33,021 nt of DNA from Muribaculaceae bacterium (GTDB taxonomy: Bacteria; Bacteroidota; Bacteroidia; Bacteroidales; Muribaculaceae), in contig JAKSLZ010000022.1 in NCBI GenBank assembly GCA_024400935.1, positions 1 through 33,021 on the forward strand, in the 5' to 3' direction. Numbering within the stretch: the first letter of the stretch is position 1; every line of letters begins with the position of its first letter. Below the pieces are notes generated by a model that was given only the letters and a program-made list of their open reading frames with translations, did no database searches and was not told the DNA's origin. The position numbers and the translations under genes are program-made. Below are positions 1-8,072 of the stretch, in pieces.

Positions 1-36
1 ATAAAAATACGCAATTGTTGAAGGTTAGAAACTCCA

Positions 37-239
37 AAAATGTGATTTTACACCCAGAAATATGCCTAAAAATGTGATGTTATAGGTTATAAAATGTGCC
101 GAAAATGTGATTTTGTCCCCCAAAATATGCCCGAAAATGTGATATTATAGGTTAAAAATGCGCCGAAAATGTGATTTTGTCCCCCAAAATATGCCCAAAA
201 ATGTGATTTTTGTATTATATTTGCATCCAAAAATGTGAT
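37..239. repeat. Seven-copy 32-bp tandem array upstream of the first ATPase gene
   Basis: The decamer AAAATGTGAT occurs at 37, 69, 102, 134, 166, 198 and 230, a spacing of 32, 33, 32, 32, 32 and 32 bp. Two unit types alternate: one continues into a C-run and AAAATATGCC, the other into TTATAGGTTA, giving a 64-bp higher-order repeat. In the sixth unit the middle is replaced by a promoter-like TATATTTG. The seventh copy runs into the ATG at 242. A weakly matching stretch at 4-13 may be a decayed earlier copy. The regular 32-bp phase, close to three helical turns, suggests protein-binding sites on one DNA face (inference). Confidence 0.85.
216..223 (+). promoter_or_regulatory. Candidate -7 promoter element of the first ATPase gene
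   Basis: TATATTTG matches the Bacteroidetes -7 consensus TAnnTTTG exactly. It lies inside the sixth unit of the 32-bp array. Transcription would start around 230, so the mRNA leader would be only about 12 nt. I see no good TTTG -33 box at the usual distance, so the call rests on the -7 element alone. Confidence 0.45.
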
Positions 240-241
240 AT

Positions 242-1579
242 ATGCTTAAGCGAAAGATTGAGAATATACTCCTTGAATGGAAAAATAACCCAGAGAAAAA
301 GCCACTTATAGTGAAAGGGGCTCGTCAGATTGGCAAAACCGAATCAATACGCTGGTTTGCTAAGCACAACTACGAGCATGTGGTAGAGATAAACTTTGCT
401 CTGCAAAAACGGTTTCGTAATATCTTTGACGATGGATATGAAGTAGAAAATATCATCAAGAACATTACATTCATTGACCCGTCGCTCGTGTTTGTGCCTG
501 GCAAAACCCTCATCTTCTTTGATGAACTACAGGACCAGCCCGACTGTGCCACAAGCCTTAAGTCTTTCGCGATGAATGGCCTGTATGATGTCATCTGCTC
601 CGGGTCGATGATGGGGATCAACTACAAGAAGATAGAGTCAAACAGTGTTGGCTACAAAGAAGACTTTGAAATGCAGTCAATGGATTTTGAGGAATTCCTG
701 TGGGCAAAAGGATATAGCGAACAGCAGATTGACGAACTGTTTAATTACATGATTGATGTCAAACCTCTGCCCCGAGCCATGCATGAGGCTATGCTCTCGG
801 TGTTCCGTGAGTATATGGTTGTGGGCGGAATGCCCGAGGTTGTTAATCGTTTCATTACGCAAGGCAACTTCTCGGGGACATTGGTCAAGCAGCAACAGCT
901 CCTCCTCGACTACGAGGAAGATATAACTAAATATGCCATCGGTTTAGAAAAAGGCAAAGTCCTATCCATCTATAGGCACATCTCAACATTCCTTGCCAAA
1001 GAAAACAAGAAATTTCAGGTCACAAAGATCGCTTCTGGTGCTAGGAACAGAGAATATGTGGGCGCAGTAGAGTGGCTTGCAAATGCTGGTATTATTAACG
1101 TGTGCTATTGCCTTAGCAATGTTGAACTTCCATTAAAGGGGAACTACGACCCTAAGAACTATAAGATTTATTTCAAGGATACCGGACTGCTTGTTGCGTC
1201 ACTTGACGAGGAAGCGCAAGACGACCTGCGCGCCAATCACAACTTGGGCACTTACAAAGGTGCTCTGTATGAAAACGTCATGGCCGAGATGCTGTCGAAG
1301 CAAGGGTATGGACTATATTTCTATAAACATGAGAACCCATCGCTTGAAATGGACTTCTTTGTACGTGATGCCGAGTCTTTGATCCCCGTTGAAGTAAAAG
1401 CCGGCAACACCGCAACAGCATCGCTCAACAAACTCACCGACGGCTCGAATAAGTATCATGACGTGAGATATGGAATCAAGTTCTGCATGGGCAATATCGG
1501 TTTCAACGGACAGTTCTACACATTCCCCTACTTCATGGCATTCCTTCTTAAGAGGTTCCTTAAAGAACGGAAGTCGTAA
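242..1579 (+). CDS. DUF4143-type AAA ATPase with C-terminal nuclease-like domain
   Basis: This 445-residue protein is a P-loop ATPase of the AAA_14/DUF4143 group common in Bacteroidetes. The Walker A motif is GARQIGKT (residues 26-33), the Walker B is TLIFFDE (89-95), and a sensor-like CSGS lies at 119-122. The C-terminal part (about 200-445) is the DUF4143 region. It carries a PD-(D/E)xK-like set: D371 in a Met-Asp-Phe context, then E384 and K386 in VEVKAG. There is no signal peptide, so it is cytoplasmic. Biological roles in this family are poorly defined; DNA-related or toxin-like roles are only guesses. The gene stands alone, preceded by the 32-bp array, and its A/T-richer codon use differs from the glycan locus downstream. 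The assigned ATG directly follows the last repeat copy. Confidence 0.88.
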   Translation: MLKRKIENILLEWKNNPEKKPLIVKGARQIGKTESIRWFAKHNYEHVVEINFALQKRFRNIFDDGYEVENIIKNITFIDPSLVFVPGKTLIFFDELQDQPDCATSLKSFAMNGLYDVICSGSMMGINYKKIESNSVGYKEDFEMQSMDFEEFLWAKGYSEQQIDELFNYMIDVKPLPRAMHEAMLSVFREYMVVGGMPEVVNRFITQGNFSGTLVKQQQLLLDYEEDITKYAIGLEKGKVLSIYRHISTFLAKENKKFQVTKIASGARNREYVGAVEWLANAGIINVCYCLSNVELPLKGNYDPKNYKIYFKDTGLLVASLDEEAQDDLRANHNLGTYKGALYENVMAEMLSKQGYGLYFYKHENPSLEMDFFVRDAESLIPVEVKAGNTATASLNKLTDGSNKYHDVRYGIKFCMGNIGFNGQFYTFPYFMAFLLKRFLKERKS

Positions 1580-1604
1580 GAATTAATCTGGATTTTGCGG
1601 CTAT

Positions 1605-1646
1605 CTACTGCAAAAATGGTCGCAAATGCGACTAAAGTTGCAGTAG
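1605..1646. repeat. 42-bp nested palindrome, copy 1
   Basis: The outer arms CTACTGCAA (1605-1613) and TTGCAGTAG (1638-1646) are perfect inverted repeats. They enclose five-base linkers and an inner hairpin, GTCGCA-AA-TGCGAC (1619-1632). The layout is fully symmetric: 9 bp, 5 bp, 6 bp, 2-base loop, 6, 5, 9. It sits 25 bp after the first ATPase gene. Related copies lie at 1691-1732 and 3112-3153. Confidence 0.9.
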
Positions 1647-1660
1647 AGGGCGCTTTTTTC

Positions 1661-1691
1661 TTTGGTTTTTAAGAAATATTCTTTATCTTTG
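1661..1691 (+). promoter_or_regulatory. Promoter of the second ATPase gene
   Basis: TTTG at 1661-1664 and TATCTTTG at 1684-1691 are separated by 19 bp, a close match to the Bacteroidetes sigma-A-type promoter (TTTG, then TAnnTTTG). Transcription would begin near 1698, inside copy 2 of the 42-bp palindrome, so the hairpin or its operator would lie at the start site. Confidence 0.7.
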
Positions 1692-1732
1692 CAGTGCAAA
1701 AATGGTCGCAAATGCGACTAAAGTTGCAGTAG
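1691..1732. repeat. 42-bp nested palindrome, copy 2 (over the start site)
   Basis: The inner hairpin GTCGCA-AA-TGCGAC and the right arm TTGCAGTAG (1724-1732) are intact. The left arm has diverged to GCAGTGCAA, and its first G is the last base of the -7 promoter box. This copy overlaps the expected transcription start and an in-frame ATG at 1702 that is probably not the real start codon. Confidence 0.85.
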
Positions 1733-1752
1733 GATTCAAAATTGAACATGAA

Positions 1753-3069
1753 ATGGTAATCGAAAGAAGCAAATACGTCGAGCTGCTGATGCAGAAAAGA
1801 TGGAACAAGAAGGTGAAGATAGTCACTGGTATAAGACGATGTGGTAAGTCTTTTCTCCTTAATACTCTTTTCAAGCAGAAACTGATTGAAGAAGGTGTTG
1901 CCGAGAGCAACATTATTGAACTTGCTCTAGATAAAAAATCACATATCAAATATAGGAATCCTGATATGCTCTATGATTACATCATTGAGAAAACCCAAGA
2001 TCAAGACTCCCGGTATTATGTGATGATTGATGAAATCCAGCTTTCGTATAAAGTTAGAAATAAGGAGATTGATGAGGATTCGGTTCCTGAAGAAGATAGG
2101 GCCATGCTATATACAACTTTTTATGACGTGTTGAACGATTTGATGTCACGTCCTAACATAGACATATATGTGACCGGTTCTAACTCAAAGATGCTCTCAA
2201 AGGACATTGTGACAAACTTTCGCGATCGAGGGTCAGAGATAAAAGTGATGCCGCTGTCTTTCAGGGAATTTGTCGACTATTCTGGCATGGAGAAAGCTGA
2301 TGCCTTAGAGCAATACATGATGTATGGTGGCATGCCACTGGCTGTTGTCGAGGCCGATGAACGCGAAAAGGCAAATTATCTTAAAGGGTTGTTTGCAAAT
2401 GTCTATATCAAAGACATCGTAGAACGCTACAAACTCAAAGGCGACGCGGTACTCAGTGCACTGGTTGATGCACTCTCGTCATCAGTGGGCTCACTTACTA
2501 ATCCCCACAAGCTCGCTTGCACAGCGGCAACATTGCTTGACAAAACCACTTCTGATAGCACAATAAAGAACTATCTTGATTATCTGGAAGATGCGTTTCT
2601 ATTCAGTAGTGCAAAACGATATGATGTAAAGGGCAGGAAATATTTCAACACTATCCAAAAATACTATGCTGTGGATTTGGGGCTGCGAAATGCCCGGTTA
2701 AATTTCCGTCAGCAGGAGAGGTCTCACTTGATGGAGAACATCCTTTTTAATGAACTGATTCACCGTGGTTATAATGTGGATGTTGGTGTTGTTGAGGTTG
2801 CAAAAGTGATAAATGGCACACGCAGGCAGAGCCAGTACGAAATTGATTTTGTGGTAAATACGGGGAACAACAAGGTTTATATCCAGTCGGCATTGAACAT
2901 TGACACCAAAGAGAAAAAAGAGCAGGAAACATTCTCCCTGCACCACACTGGTGACTTCTTCCGCAAAATAGTAGTATTGGATGGCAATCAGAAGATGTGG
3001 ACCGATGAAGACGGAGTGGTATATATTGGTGTCATTCCTTTTCTTCTTGAGGACTATCTGAGAAGTTGA
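1753..3069 (+). CDS. DUF4143-type AAA ATPase (second, different subtype)
   Basis: This P-loop ATPase is 438 residues from the preferred start. The open frame begins at 1702, but those first 17 codons are largely the 42-bp palindrome. Starting at the Met of MVIERSKYVELL (1753) gives the usual family N-terminus. Counting from 1702, Walker A is GIRRCGKS (43-50), Walker B is YYVMIDE (105-111), and the sensor-like VTGSNS follows near 157-162. The C-terminal DUF4143 region ends in a YEIDFVV strand followed by YIQSAL, where the first ATPase has VEVKAG, so this protein lacks that nuclease-like Glu/Lys pair. It is cytoplasmic with no signal peptide. Its role is unknown. It has its own promoter, and palindrome copies 1 and 3 flank it. 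Confidence 0.87.
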   Translation: MVIERSKYVELLMQKRWNKKVKIVTGIRRCGKSFLLNTLFKQKLIEEGVAESNIIELALDKKSHIKYRNPDMLYDYIIEKTQDQDSRYYVMIDEIQLSYKVRNKEIDEDSVPEEDRAMLYTTFYDVLNDLMSRPNIDIYVTGSNSKMLSKDIVTNFRDRGSEIKVMPLSFREFVDYSGMEKADALEQYMMYGGMPLAVVEADEREKANYLKGLFANVYIKDIVERYKLKGDAVLSALVDALSSSVGSLTNPHKLACTAATLLDKTTSDSTIKNYLDYLEDAFLFSSAKRYDVKGRKYFNTIQKYYAVDLGLRNARLNFRQQERSHLMENILFNELIHRGYNVDVGVVEVAKVINGTRRQSQYEIDFVVNTGNNKVYIQSALNIDTKEKKEQETFSLHHTGDFFRKIVVLDGNQKMWTDEDGVVYIGVIPFLLEDYLRS

Positions 3070-3111
3070 TATGATGGCAATACAGCGACTGCATGGCTTG
3101 TTATCGGTTCT

Positions 3112-3153
3112 CTACTGCAAAAACGGTCGTAAATGCGACTAAAGTTGCAGTAG
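3112..3153. repeat. 42-bp nested palindrome, copy 3
   Basis: The outer arms CTACTGCAA (3112-3120) and TTGCAGTAG (3145-3153) are perfect. The inner hairpin is GTCGTA-AA-TGCGAC, with one change from copy 1. It lies 42 bp past the second ATPase stop codon, so copies 1 and 3 bracket that gene in the same orientation. Confidence 0.88.
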
Positions 3154-3205
3154 GAATTGATGGGTTGATAAGAAAATGTGGCTGGGAGTGTGATGATATA
3201 GACGA

Positions 3206-3243
3206 AAAAAGCCGAGGAGACCGTGTGGTTACCTCGGCTTTTT
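3206..3243. terminator. Bidirectional rho-independent terminator
   Basis: AAAAAGCCGAGG (3206-3217) pairs perfectly with CCTCGGCTTTTT (3232-3243) around a 14-base loop that itself contains ACC/GGT. T-runs occur on both strands. It would therefore serve both the second ATPase gene (plus) and the GH106 gene (minus), which converge here. Confidence 0.88.
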
Positions 3244-3325
3244 AGTGTTTTGCTATGGTATTAATTACCTAATAGAATTGTAGCTTTTCTGAAAAATACG
3301 TATGTCTTGCGGCTGGTGTTGCCGT

Positions 3326-6300
3326 TTATTTCTTTTGGGTGACGGTTACGGGACCCATGAGGCCTGACGGCATCAGGGGTTCGTCGCCTTTGTAGAACTT
3401 GAAGCCTGTGAATGTGGTGGCGTTCTCGGGGTGCTTTGCGTCGCCGATGAGGCGGTTCTTCCACAGGTTGATCACGCGCACCTCGATGCGGTTCTCGCCG
3501 GCCTTAACAGCCTTAGTGATATCTATATTATAAGGTGCTTTCCACAGCACACCCAGGTTTGTGCCGTTGACAATCACTTCGGCCATAACGCCCACTTTAC
3601 CCAAGTCGAGGCTGATGTTGCCTTCAACCTTATCAAGTGCGAATGTATTGTTGTAAACTGCCGTGCCCGAGAAATACTTGATGTCATCGTCGTTGCTCTC
3701 AGTGAACGACTGCAACTCGTTCATAGTAACGGTTTTGCCGGCTATCTGCACCTTCCAGGGAGTGTCTACTTCTACCAGCGTGGTCTCGGTGGCTTCGGGC
3801 AGACGTTGCCATGCCACGTTGGTGCTGTCCTTGAAGACGATGAACGCTGCATCGTGAGCTACCATGGGGATTTCCACAGTGGTAATGTCTCCGTTAAAGC
3901 GATAAGTAAGTTCATGCTCTTTGCCATCGTCAGCGCGCCACAGGGTGGGTTTGCGTCCGCCCACGCGGAATGACGCAGTCACAGTGCGTGGCGACTCCTT
4001 CTCGCTCATTACCCAGTATATCTCGCTCTCGGGGGTAGAGCGGTGCACATAGTGGATACCATCGAGGTCGGCGGCGTTGAAGTCGGGGATAATGCCGCGG
4101 TTTGCCAGTGCCTGTGCCACAGTCTGGCCTTCGAGCACATACTTGCGGTTGCCATTCCAGATTTCATCAACCAGACGCTCAAACTCCACCTTGTCGCCCA
4201 TGAGCGAGGGCTCGTATTCGGGACGCTGGCCGCAAATCAGGGCACCGCTGCGCACCAGCACAGCGAGTTTGCGCAGCACGGGCAGCGACATCTTGCGTGC
4301 GTTGGCATCAATGGCAAGCAGTTTGTAACGTGCTCCGGTGGGAGTGTAGAACTCCTTCTTCTTGCGGTCCCAATTCAGGATATTGATAAGCGCATCGGCG
4401 TTGATGAAGTCATAGTTGACATAGGCGGGTATATCGGGCATCCCGTTGGCAAACAGGCCTGTGATAGAGTTGTCCTCACCATAATAATATAGCACGTCGG
4501 CAACGTTCTGTCCTTGGCTCAGCATGTAGCAGCTACGTGCTAGGTAGTCAGTCCAGCACTTTGCCTGTTCGGCCCAAGTCTCGTGGCGGTTGAACCACTG
4601 GCCGAAGATGTACAGTCCCAGTCCGGGACGCTTGTCGTCGCTGGGCTGGTGGGCCGACTCGTGGATTACGAAACGGTTAAGACCGTATGCCATACCTAGG
4701 TCGGCAACAGGCTTGAGGTTACCGGGGTAGAACGAGTAGGCACGACCTTCCAGGCCATTGCTGGTAAACGTCTCGCCGCCCACGAGTTTCTTGCCGTAGA
4801 GGTGTGCAACAGAGGCGCTCTCGCGAATGTCGCACTGCGACATCGTGAAGTCGGCGCCGCCGGCATTCTCCTTAGCCCAGCGTGCAGCCATGGGCACATC
4901 ACAGTCCTTCTTCACCTCCATGCCGCATGCCAGATACAGGCGGCCGTTCTCGTGCGACTCAAAGTAGCACTTCATGCCACGGTCGTGCACCACACGAGCG
5001 ATGCGTCCGTAAAGGTTCTCGGCGATGAGCTCGCCTATTGTCTTGCGCCAGTCCCACAGGAACTGCTCGCTCTTCTCGGTGCTCTCAATGATCTGACCGG
5101 TGAGCACAGGCATCCACGGCATCAGGCTGTAGCCGCGGCGTTTCTCGAACTCGGCAGCCAGCTGCGGTGACCATGTTTCCCACCCTGCCTCATAGCTGTC
5201 AACGAGCAGGTACTTGAGACCACGGTCGCCCATCTTGCCTTGTGTGGCCTCCTTGTACATGTCGAGGTAAGTGGTGATGTAGCGTTCCACGGCGTCGCCG
5301 TCGAGCTTGGTTACCTCAAGGCCTGTTGCTTCGGGTGGGGCCGGGTGGTTCTTCTTGCCGGTGAGCGAATAGCCAAAGCGGTATATGCGCCAGTTGCCCT
5401 TGGGCGCCTTCCAGTTGAGGTTCCCGTTGGCATCAACATGATTGGTGATATCTATAACGTCGCTGAGTGAAGACACGTTGCGCTCATCGGGCGTGATGTT
5501 TGCCATCATGTCGTAGGGGGTTGAGAATCCGACCTTCTCCTCACTGTGGTTGATGCGTGCAACCGGGTGCAGCTTCAGTTCGGCCACAGCGGTGAACTTG
5601 GCGGGTACGAGTCCGTTGAGATCGGCATAAATGTCATCAACTATGGGGTTGTCAAAGATAATGCGGAAATACTTTGCTGTAGTTGGCGGGATGTCATGAG
5701 TCACCTGTGCCACGGCACCAAAGGGTATGTTGGCAATGCGGGTGAAGTTCACGCCGTCGTTGCTCACTTCCACGTGTTTGATTTTCTTGGCTGGCCAGCA
5801 GAACCACTCGGTGCGCACTACACCACCCACCACGGTCACTGCCTTGATGGTTTGAGGCTTGGCGTATTCAAACTGTATCCACGAGTATCCGCGCTCGGGG
5901 TCGTAAGGGAGGTTGACGGCAGTGTTAAGGTCGCCGTCAGTGAGTTGGTCATAGGTAAATTGTCCGGCTGATGAAGTGACTTTTGCCTCGGGGAGCATCT
6001 CCTCGTCACGCAGGCGCACGGCCATCACCGCGATATCCTTGTAGAACTCATGGTCGGCTGTTGCCACGGCAAACGTGCTGGCATTCTCGGTCAAGGCGAC
6101 ATTCTGGAAGAATCCTGTGGTTGTGAACGGTGCAGGCAAGGGCATGCTGATGATGTGGCCTCCTTTCACGATGGTCTCGCGCCATGTGAGTTTCTTCATT
6201 GCATCCTCCTTGGTTACCCACGGTCCACCGGTATTGCTCCAACCGGGCGATGCGGCCACGGCCATTTCCATCCCGAGTGAGTCGGCATAGTTGATAGCAT

Positions 6301-6583
6301 AACGGAATGCATCGGTCCACCCTTCATCCATATAGATGAGGCGCTTGTCCACGATCTGGGGTACGGTCATGCCTGCATCAAAGTGATGGAAACCGCCCAG
6401 ACCGGCACGTTTCATCCAGTCGATATCTTTCTTGATGCCGTCCTTGGAGATGTTGCCGTCCATCCAGTGCCACCATACCTGGGGGCGCGACTCGTTGGGT
6501 GGGGTTGCAAATTCGTTAAGTTGCTGCGACTGGGCGTTTATCGCCACACATGCGGCAGCTGCAAGTAGAAACTTATGCTTCAT
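3326..6583 (-). CDS. GH106 family alpha-L-rhamnosidase, secreted
   Basis: This 1085-residue protein has an N-terminal signal peptide (cleavage near residues 17-20). It would hydrolyse terminal alpha-L-rhamnosyl residues from plant polysaccharides in the periplasm or at the surface. The GH106 signature is clear: WWHWMDGNIS (37-46), GIKKDIDWMKRAG (49-61), a GGFHHFDAG stretch, then MAVAASPGWSNTGGPW (107-122). A discoidin-like beta-sandwich insert (about 210-335) carries a VEVSNDGVNF motif. A galactose-binding-like C-terminal domain occupies about the last 150 residues. Acidic residues in YFESHE and GGETFT are candidate catalytic positions, but I have not matched them to a structure. The length fits the family. 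It is transcribed divergently from the esterase-susCD operon. The known GH106 enzyme BT0986 acts on rhamnogalacturonan II. Confidence 0.92.
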   Translation of the reverse strand: MKHKFLLAAAACVAINAQSQQLNEFATPPNESRPQVWWHWMDGNISKDGIKKDIDWMKRAGLGGFHHFDAGMTVPQIVDKRLIYMDEGWTDAFRYAINYADSLGMEMAVAASPGWSNTGGPWVTKEDAMKKLTWRETIVKGGHIISMPLPAPFTTTGFFQNVALTENASTFAVATADHEFYKDIAVMAVRLRDEEMLPEAKVTSSAGQFTYDQLTDGDLNTAVNLPYDPERGYSWIQFEYAKPQTIKAVTVVGGVVRTEWFCWPAKKIKHVEVSNDGVNFTRIANIPFGAVAQVTHDIPPTTAKYFRIIFDNPIVDDIYADLNGLVPAKFTAVAELKLHPVARINHSEEKVGFSTPYDMMANITPDERNVSSLSDVIDITNHVDANGNLNWKAPKGNWRIYRFGYSLTGKKNHPAPPEATGLEVTKLDGDAVERYITTYLDMYKEATQGKMGDRGLKYLLVDSYEAGWETWSPQLAAEFEKRRGYSLMPWMPVLTGQIIESTEKSEQFLWDWRKTIGELIAENLYGRIARVVHDRGMKCYFESHENGRLYLACGMEVKKDCDVPMAARWAKENAGGADFTMSQCDIRESASVAHLYGKKLVGGETFTSNGLEGRAYSFYPGNLKPVADLGMAYGLNRFVIHESAHQPSDDKRPGLGLYIFGQWFNRHETWAEQAKCWTDYLARSCYMLSQGQNVADVLYYYGEDNSITGLFANGMPDIPAYVNYDFINADALINILNWDRKKKEFYTPTGARYKLLAIDANARKMSLPVLRKLAVLVRSGALICGQRPEYEPSLMGDKVEFERLVDEIWNGNRKYVLEGQTVAQALANRGIIPDFNAADLDGIHYVHRSTPESEIYWVMSEKESPRTVTASFRVGGRKPTLWRADDGKEHELTYRFNGDITTVEIPMVAHDAAFIVFKDSTNVAWQRLPEATETTLVEVDTPWKVQIAGKTVTMNELQSFTESNDDDIKYFSGTAVYNNTFALDKVEGNISLDLGKVGVMAEVIVNGTNLGVLWKAPYNIDITKAVKAGENRIEVRVINLWKNRLIGDAKHPENATTFTGFKFYKGDEPLMPSGLMGPVTVTQKK

Positions 6584-6660
6584 AATCCGGATTATATATT
6601 TTAGGTAGGGAGGGGTAAAGGGGGAAAATATAAGCCCTGCCTCATAGTTTTATTCTGGTG

Positions 6661-6691
6661 CAAAATTAGAATAAAAATTTAGATTATGCAA
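6661..6691 (-). promoter_or_regulatory. Promoter of the GH106 gene
   Basis: Read on the minus strand, TTG (6691-6689) and TAATTTTG (6668-6661) are separated by 20 bp, matching the Bacteroidetes -33/-7 pattern. Transcription would start near 6654, giving a leader of about 70 nt before the GH106 start codon. Confidence 0.6.
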
Positions 6692-6917
6692 TACGTGTTC
6701 AAATTTTAATTAAGTTAAGCAAAGTGAACAAATGTGACGATGTGTGAAATTTGACAATTTAAAGCCTGGAGTTTCGTCTGGCGAGGCTTAGTGGGCTCAA
6801 AATTACGATCGTTGTTGAAATTCAGCAAGTTGGCAAATTTTAGCCAACGAGATACCTGCTAAAAATGCATAAATTTAACAGATATTTATAATTGTTTATG
6901 ATATTTTGCTATAAATA

Positions 6918-6950
6918 TTTGCCAAATACAAATCGACGTTTATAAATTTG
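6918..6950 (+). promoter_or_regulatory. Promoter of the esterase-susCD operon
   Basis: TTTG (6918-6921) and TAAATTTG (6943-6950) are separated by 21 bp and match the Bacteroidetes consensus. Transcription would start near 6957, leaving a leader of about 98 nt that contains one copy of the 13-bp direct repeat. Confidence 0.6.
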
Positions 6951-7054
6951 TACGGCAAAAGAAAACCAAGTGTTAATAAGTGTTTATTATTATTTGTGAA
7001 CGCGAGTGAACAAATGTTAACACCAAAAAAGGCTAACATTAATATAAACTGTAA

Positions 7055-7921
7055 ATGAAACTCAAAAAAAGTATATTCTTAGTGGTGGCGTGCTTGCTCA
7101 CATGTTCGGTGGCGAGCGCTCAAAAACTGTATGCACAGGAATACCCCCTGTGGGAGGGTGACAAAGCTCCCACAAGCAACGGCATCACCACGCCTGAGGT
7201 GCGTTATGTTGACCATGTGGATAACGTGTCAAAGGCCACTATCACATTATATGTTCCAGAGAAAAGCTGTGGCATTGCCGTGCTGGCGTGCCCCGGCGGT
7301 GCTTATGAGAACGTGTGGGACGCCCATGAGGGGCATCAAATGGCGTGGTACTACATGAACCAAGGTATCACGTTGGCAGTGCTCAAGTATCGCAAGCCTT
7401 GCGGACAACGCCAGATTGTAATCGACGATGTGCAGCAAGCCATGCGATTCATGCGTGCTCACGCACAGGAGTGGGGATATACCAAGGTGGGCGTACAGGG
7501 TTGCTCGGCTGGTGGTCACCTGGCTTCTACCGCAGCAACACACTACGTTGATGCTGCCACACGCCCCGACTTCCAAATCCTGCTTTATCCCGTAATCACA
7601 ATGGATAAATCGTTCACCCACATGCAGACCCGCGAGAATTTCTTGGGTAAGAATCCTAGCCAGGAACTCGTGGACATGTTCAGCAACGAGAAGCAAGTGA
7701 CAGCCGACACCCCACCGGCTTTCATTGCACACAGCAGCGATGACGTGGCAGTGTCTACACGTAACTCACTTGACTACTATGCGGCCCTGCAGAGCAAGGG
7801 CGTGAGCGCATCGCTCCACATCTATCCCACAGGCAACCACGGCTGGGGATTTCGTGATGACTTCATCTACAAGCCACAGTGGACAGCCGAACTGGCTCAA
7901 TGGCTGAGAACTTTGTTGTAA
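7055..7921 (+). CDS. Secreted alpha/beta-hydrolase, probable carbohydrate esterase
   Basis: This 288-residue protein has a Sec signal peptide ending around SVASAQ (residues 18-23). It has the layout of the BD-FAE/acetyl-xylan-esterase-like hydrolases found in Bacteroidetes glycan loci. The oxyanion region is CPGGAY (79-84), and the nucleophile elbow is GCSAGG with S151. The probable acid is D229 in HSSDDV and the histidine is H261 in GNHGWGF. A Cys precedes the catalytic Ser, where Phe or Tyr is more usual. The likely role is removal of acetyl or other acyl groups from the target glycan in the periplasm; the exact substrate cannot be read from sequence. It is the first gene of the plus-strand locus, 151 bp before susC. 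Confidence 0.83.
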   Translation: MKLKKSIFLVVACLLTCSVASAQKLYAQEYPLWEGDKAPTSNGITTPEVRYVDHVDNVSKATITLYVPEKSCGIAVLACPGGAYENVWDAHEGHQMAWYYMNQGITLAVLKYRKPCGQRQIVIDDVQQAMRFMRAHAQEWGYTKVGVQGCSAGGHLASTAATHYVDAATRPDFQILLYPVITMDKSFTHMQTRENFLGKNPSQELVDMFSNEKQVTADTPPAFIAHSSDDVAVSTRNSLDYYAALQSKGVSASLHIYPTGNHGWGFRDDFIYKPQWTAELAQWLRTLL

Positions 7922-7923
7922 AA

Positions 7924-8002
7924 GTTTAAAGGTTTAAGGGTTTAAGGGTTTAAGGGTTTAAGGGTTTAAGAGTTTAAAGGTTTAAAGGTTTAAAGGTTTA
8001 AA
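7924..8002 (+). repeat. Octamer tandem repeat (GGTTTAAG/A), ten copies, after the esterase stop
   Basis: Ten GTTTAA cores at 8-bp spacing begin two bases after the esterase stop codon. The remaining 70 bp to susC (8003-8072) is A-rich with no clear promoter. Shorter arrays of the same octamer start just after the stops at 14495 and 23181, with a remnant after 21843. Confidence 0.9.
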
Positions 8003-8072
8003 TCGAGTAATCGAATTATCGAAAAATCGAAGAAATAATAACAACAAAATAATAACTAAAACAAAAACATTT

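Larger units (their letters stand above)
6584..7054. promoter_or_regulatory. Divergent promoter region between GH106 and the esterase operon
   Basis: This is a 471-bp A/T-rich gap with no gene. It contains a promoter for each direction (listed separately). It also holds a 13-bp direct repeat, AGTGAACAAATGT, at 6723-6735 and 7005-7017, and an inverted pair GTGTTAA (6970-6976) / TTAACAC (7017-7023) in the predicted esterase leader. The direct repeats could be operators for a rhamnose-responsive AraC-type regulator, which is not encoded in this window (inference). Confidence 0.6.

Noticed and set aside
37-239. CRISPR array
   Set aside because: The period is 32 bp in total and the segments between AAAATGTGAT copies are themselves repeated. 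There are no unique spacers and no cas genes.
1702-1752. Start of the second ATPase at ATG 1702
   Set aside because: These codons are mostly the 42-bp palindrome, which also occurs outside genes. The family N-terminus begins at 1753.
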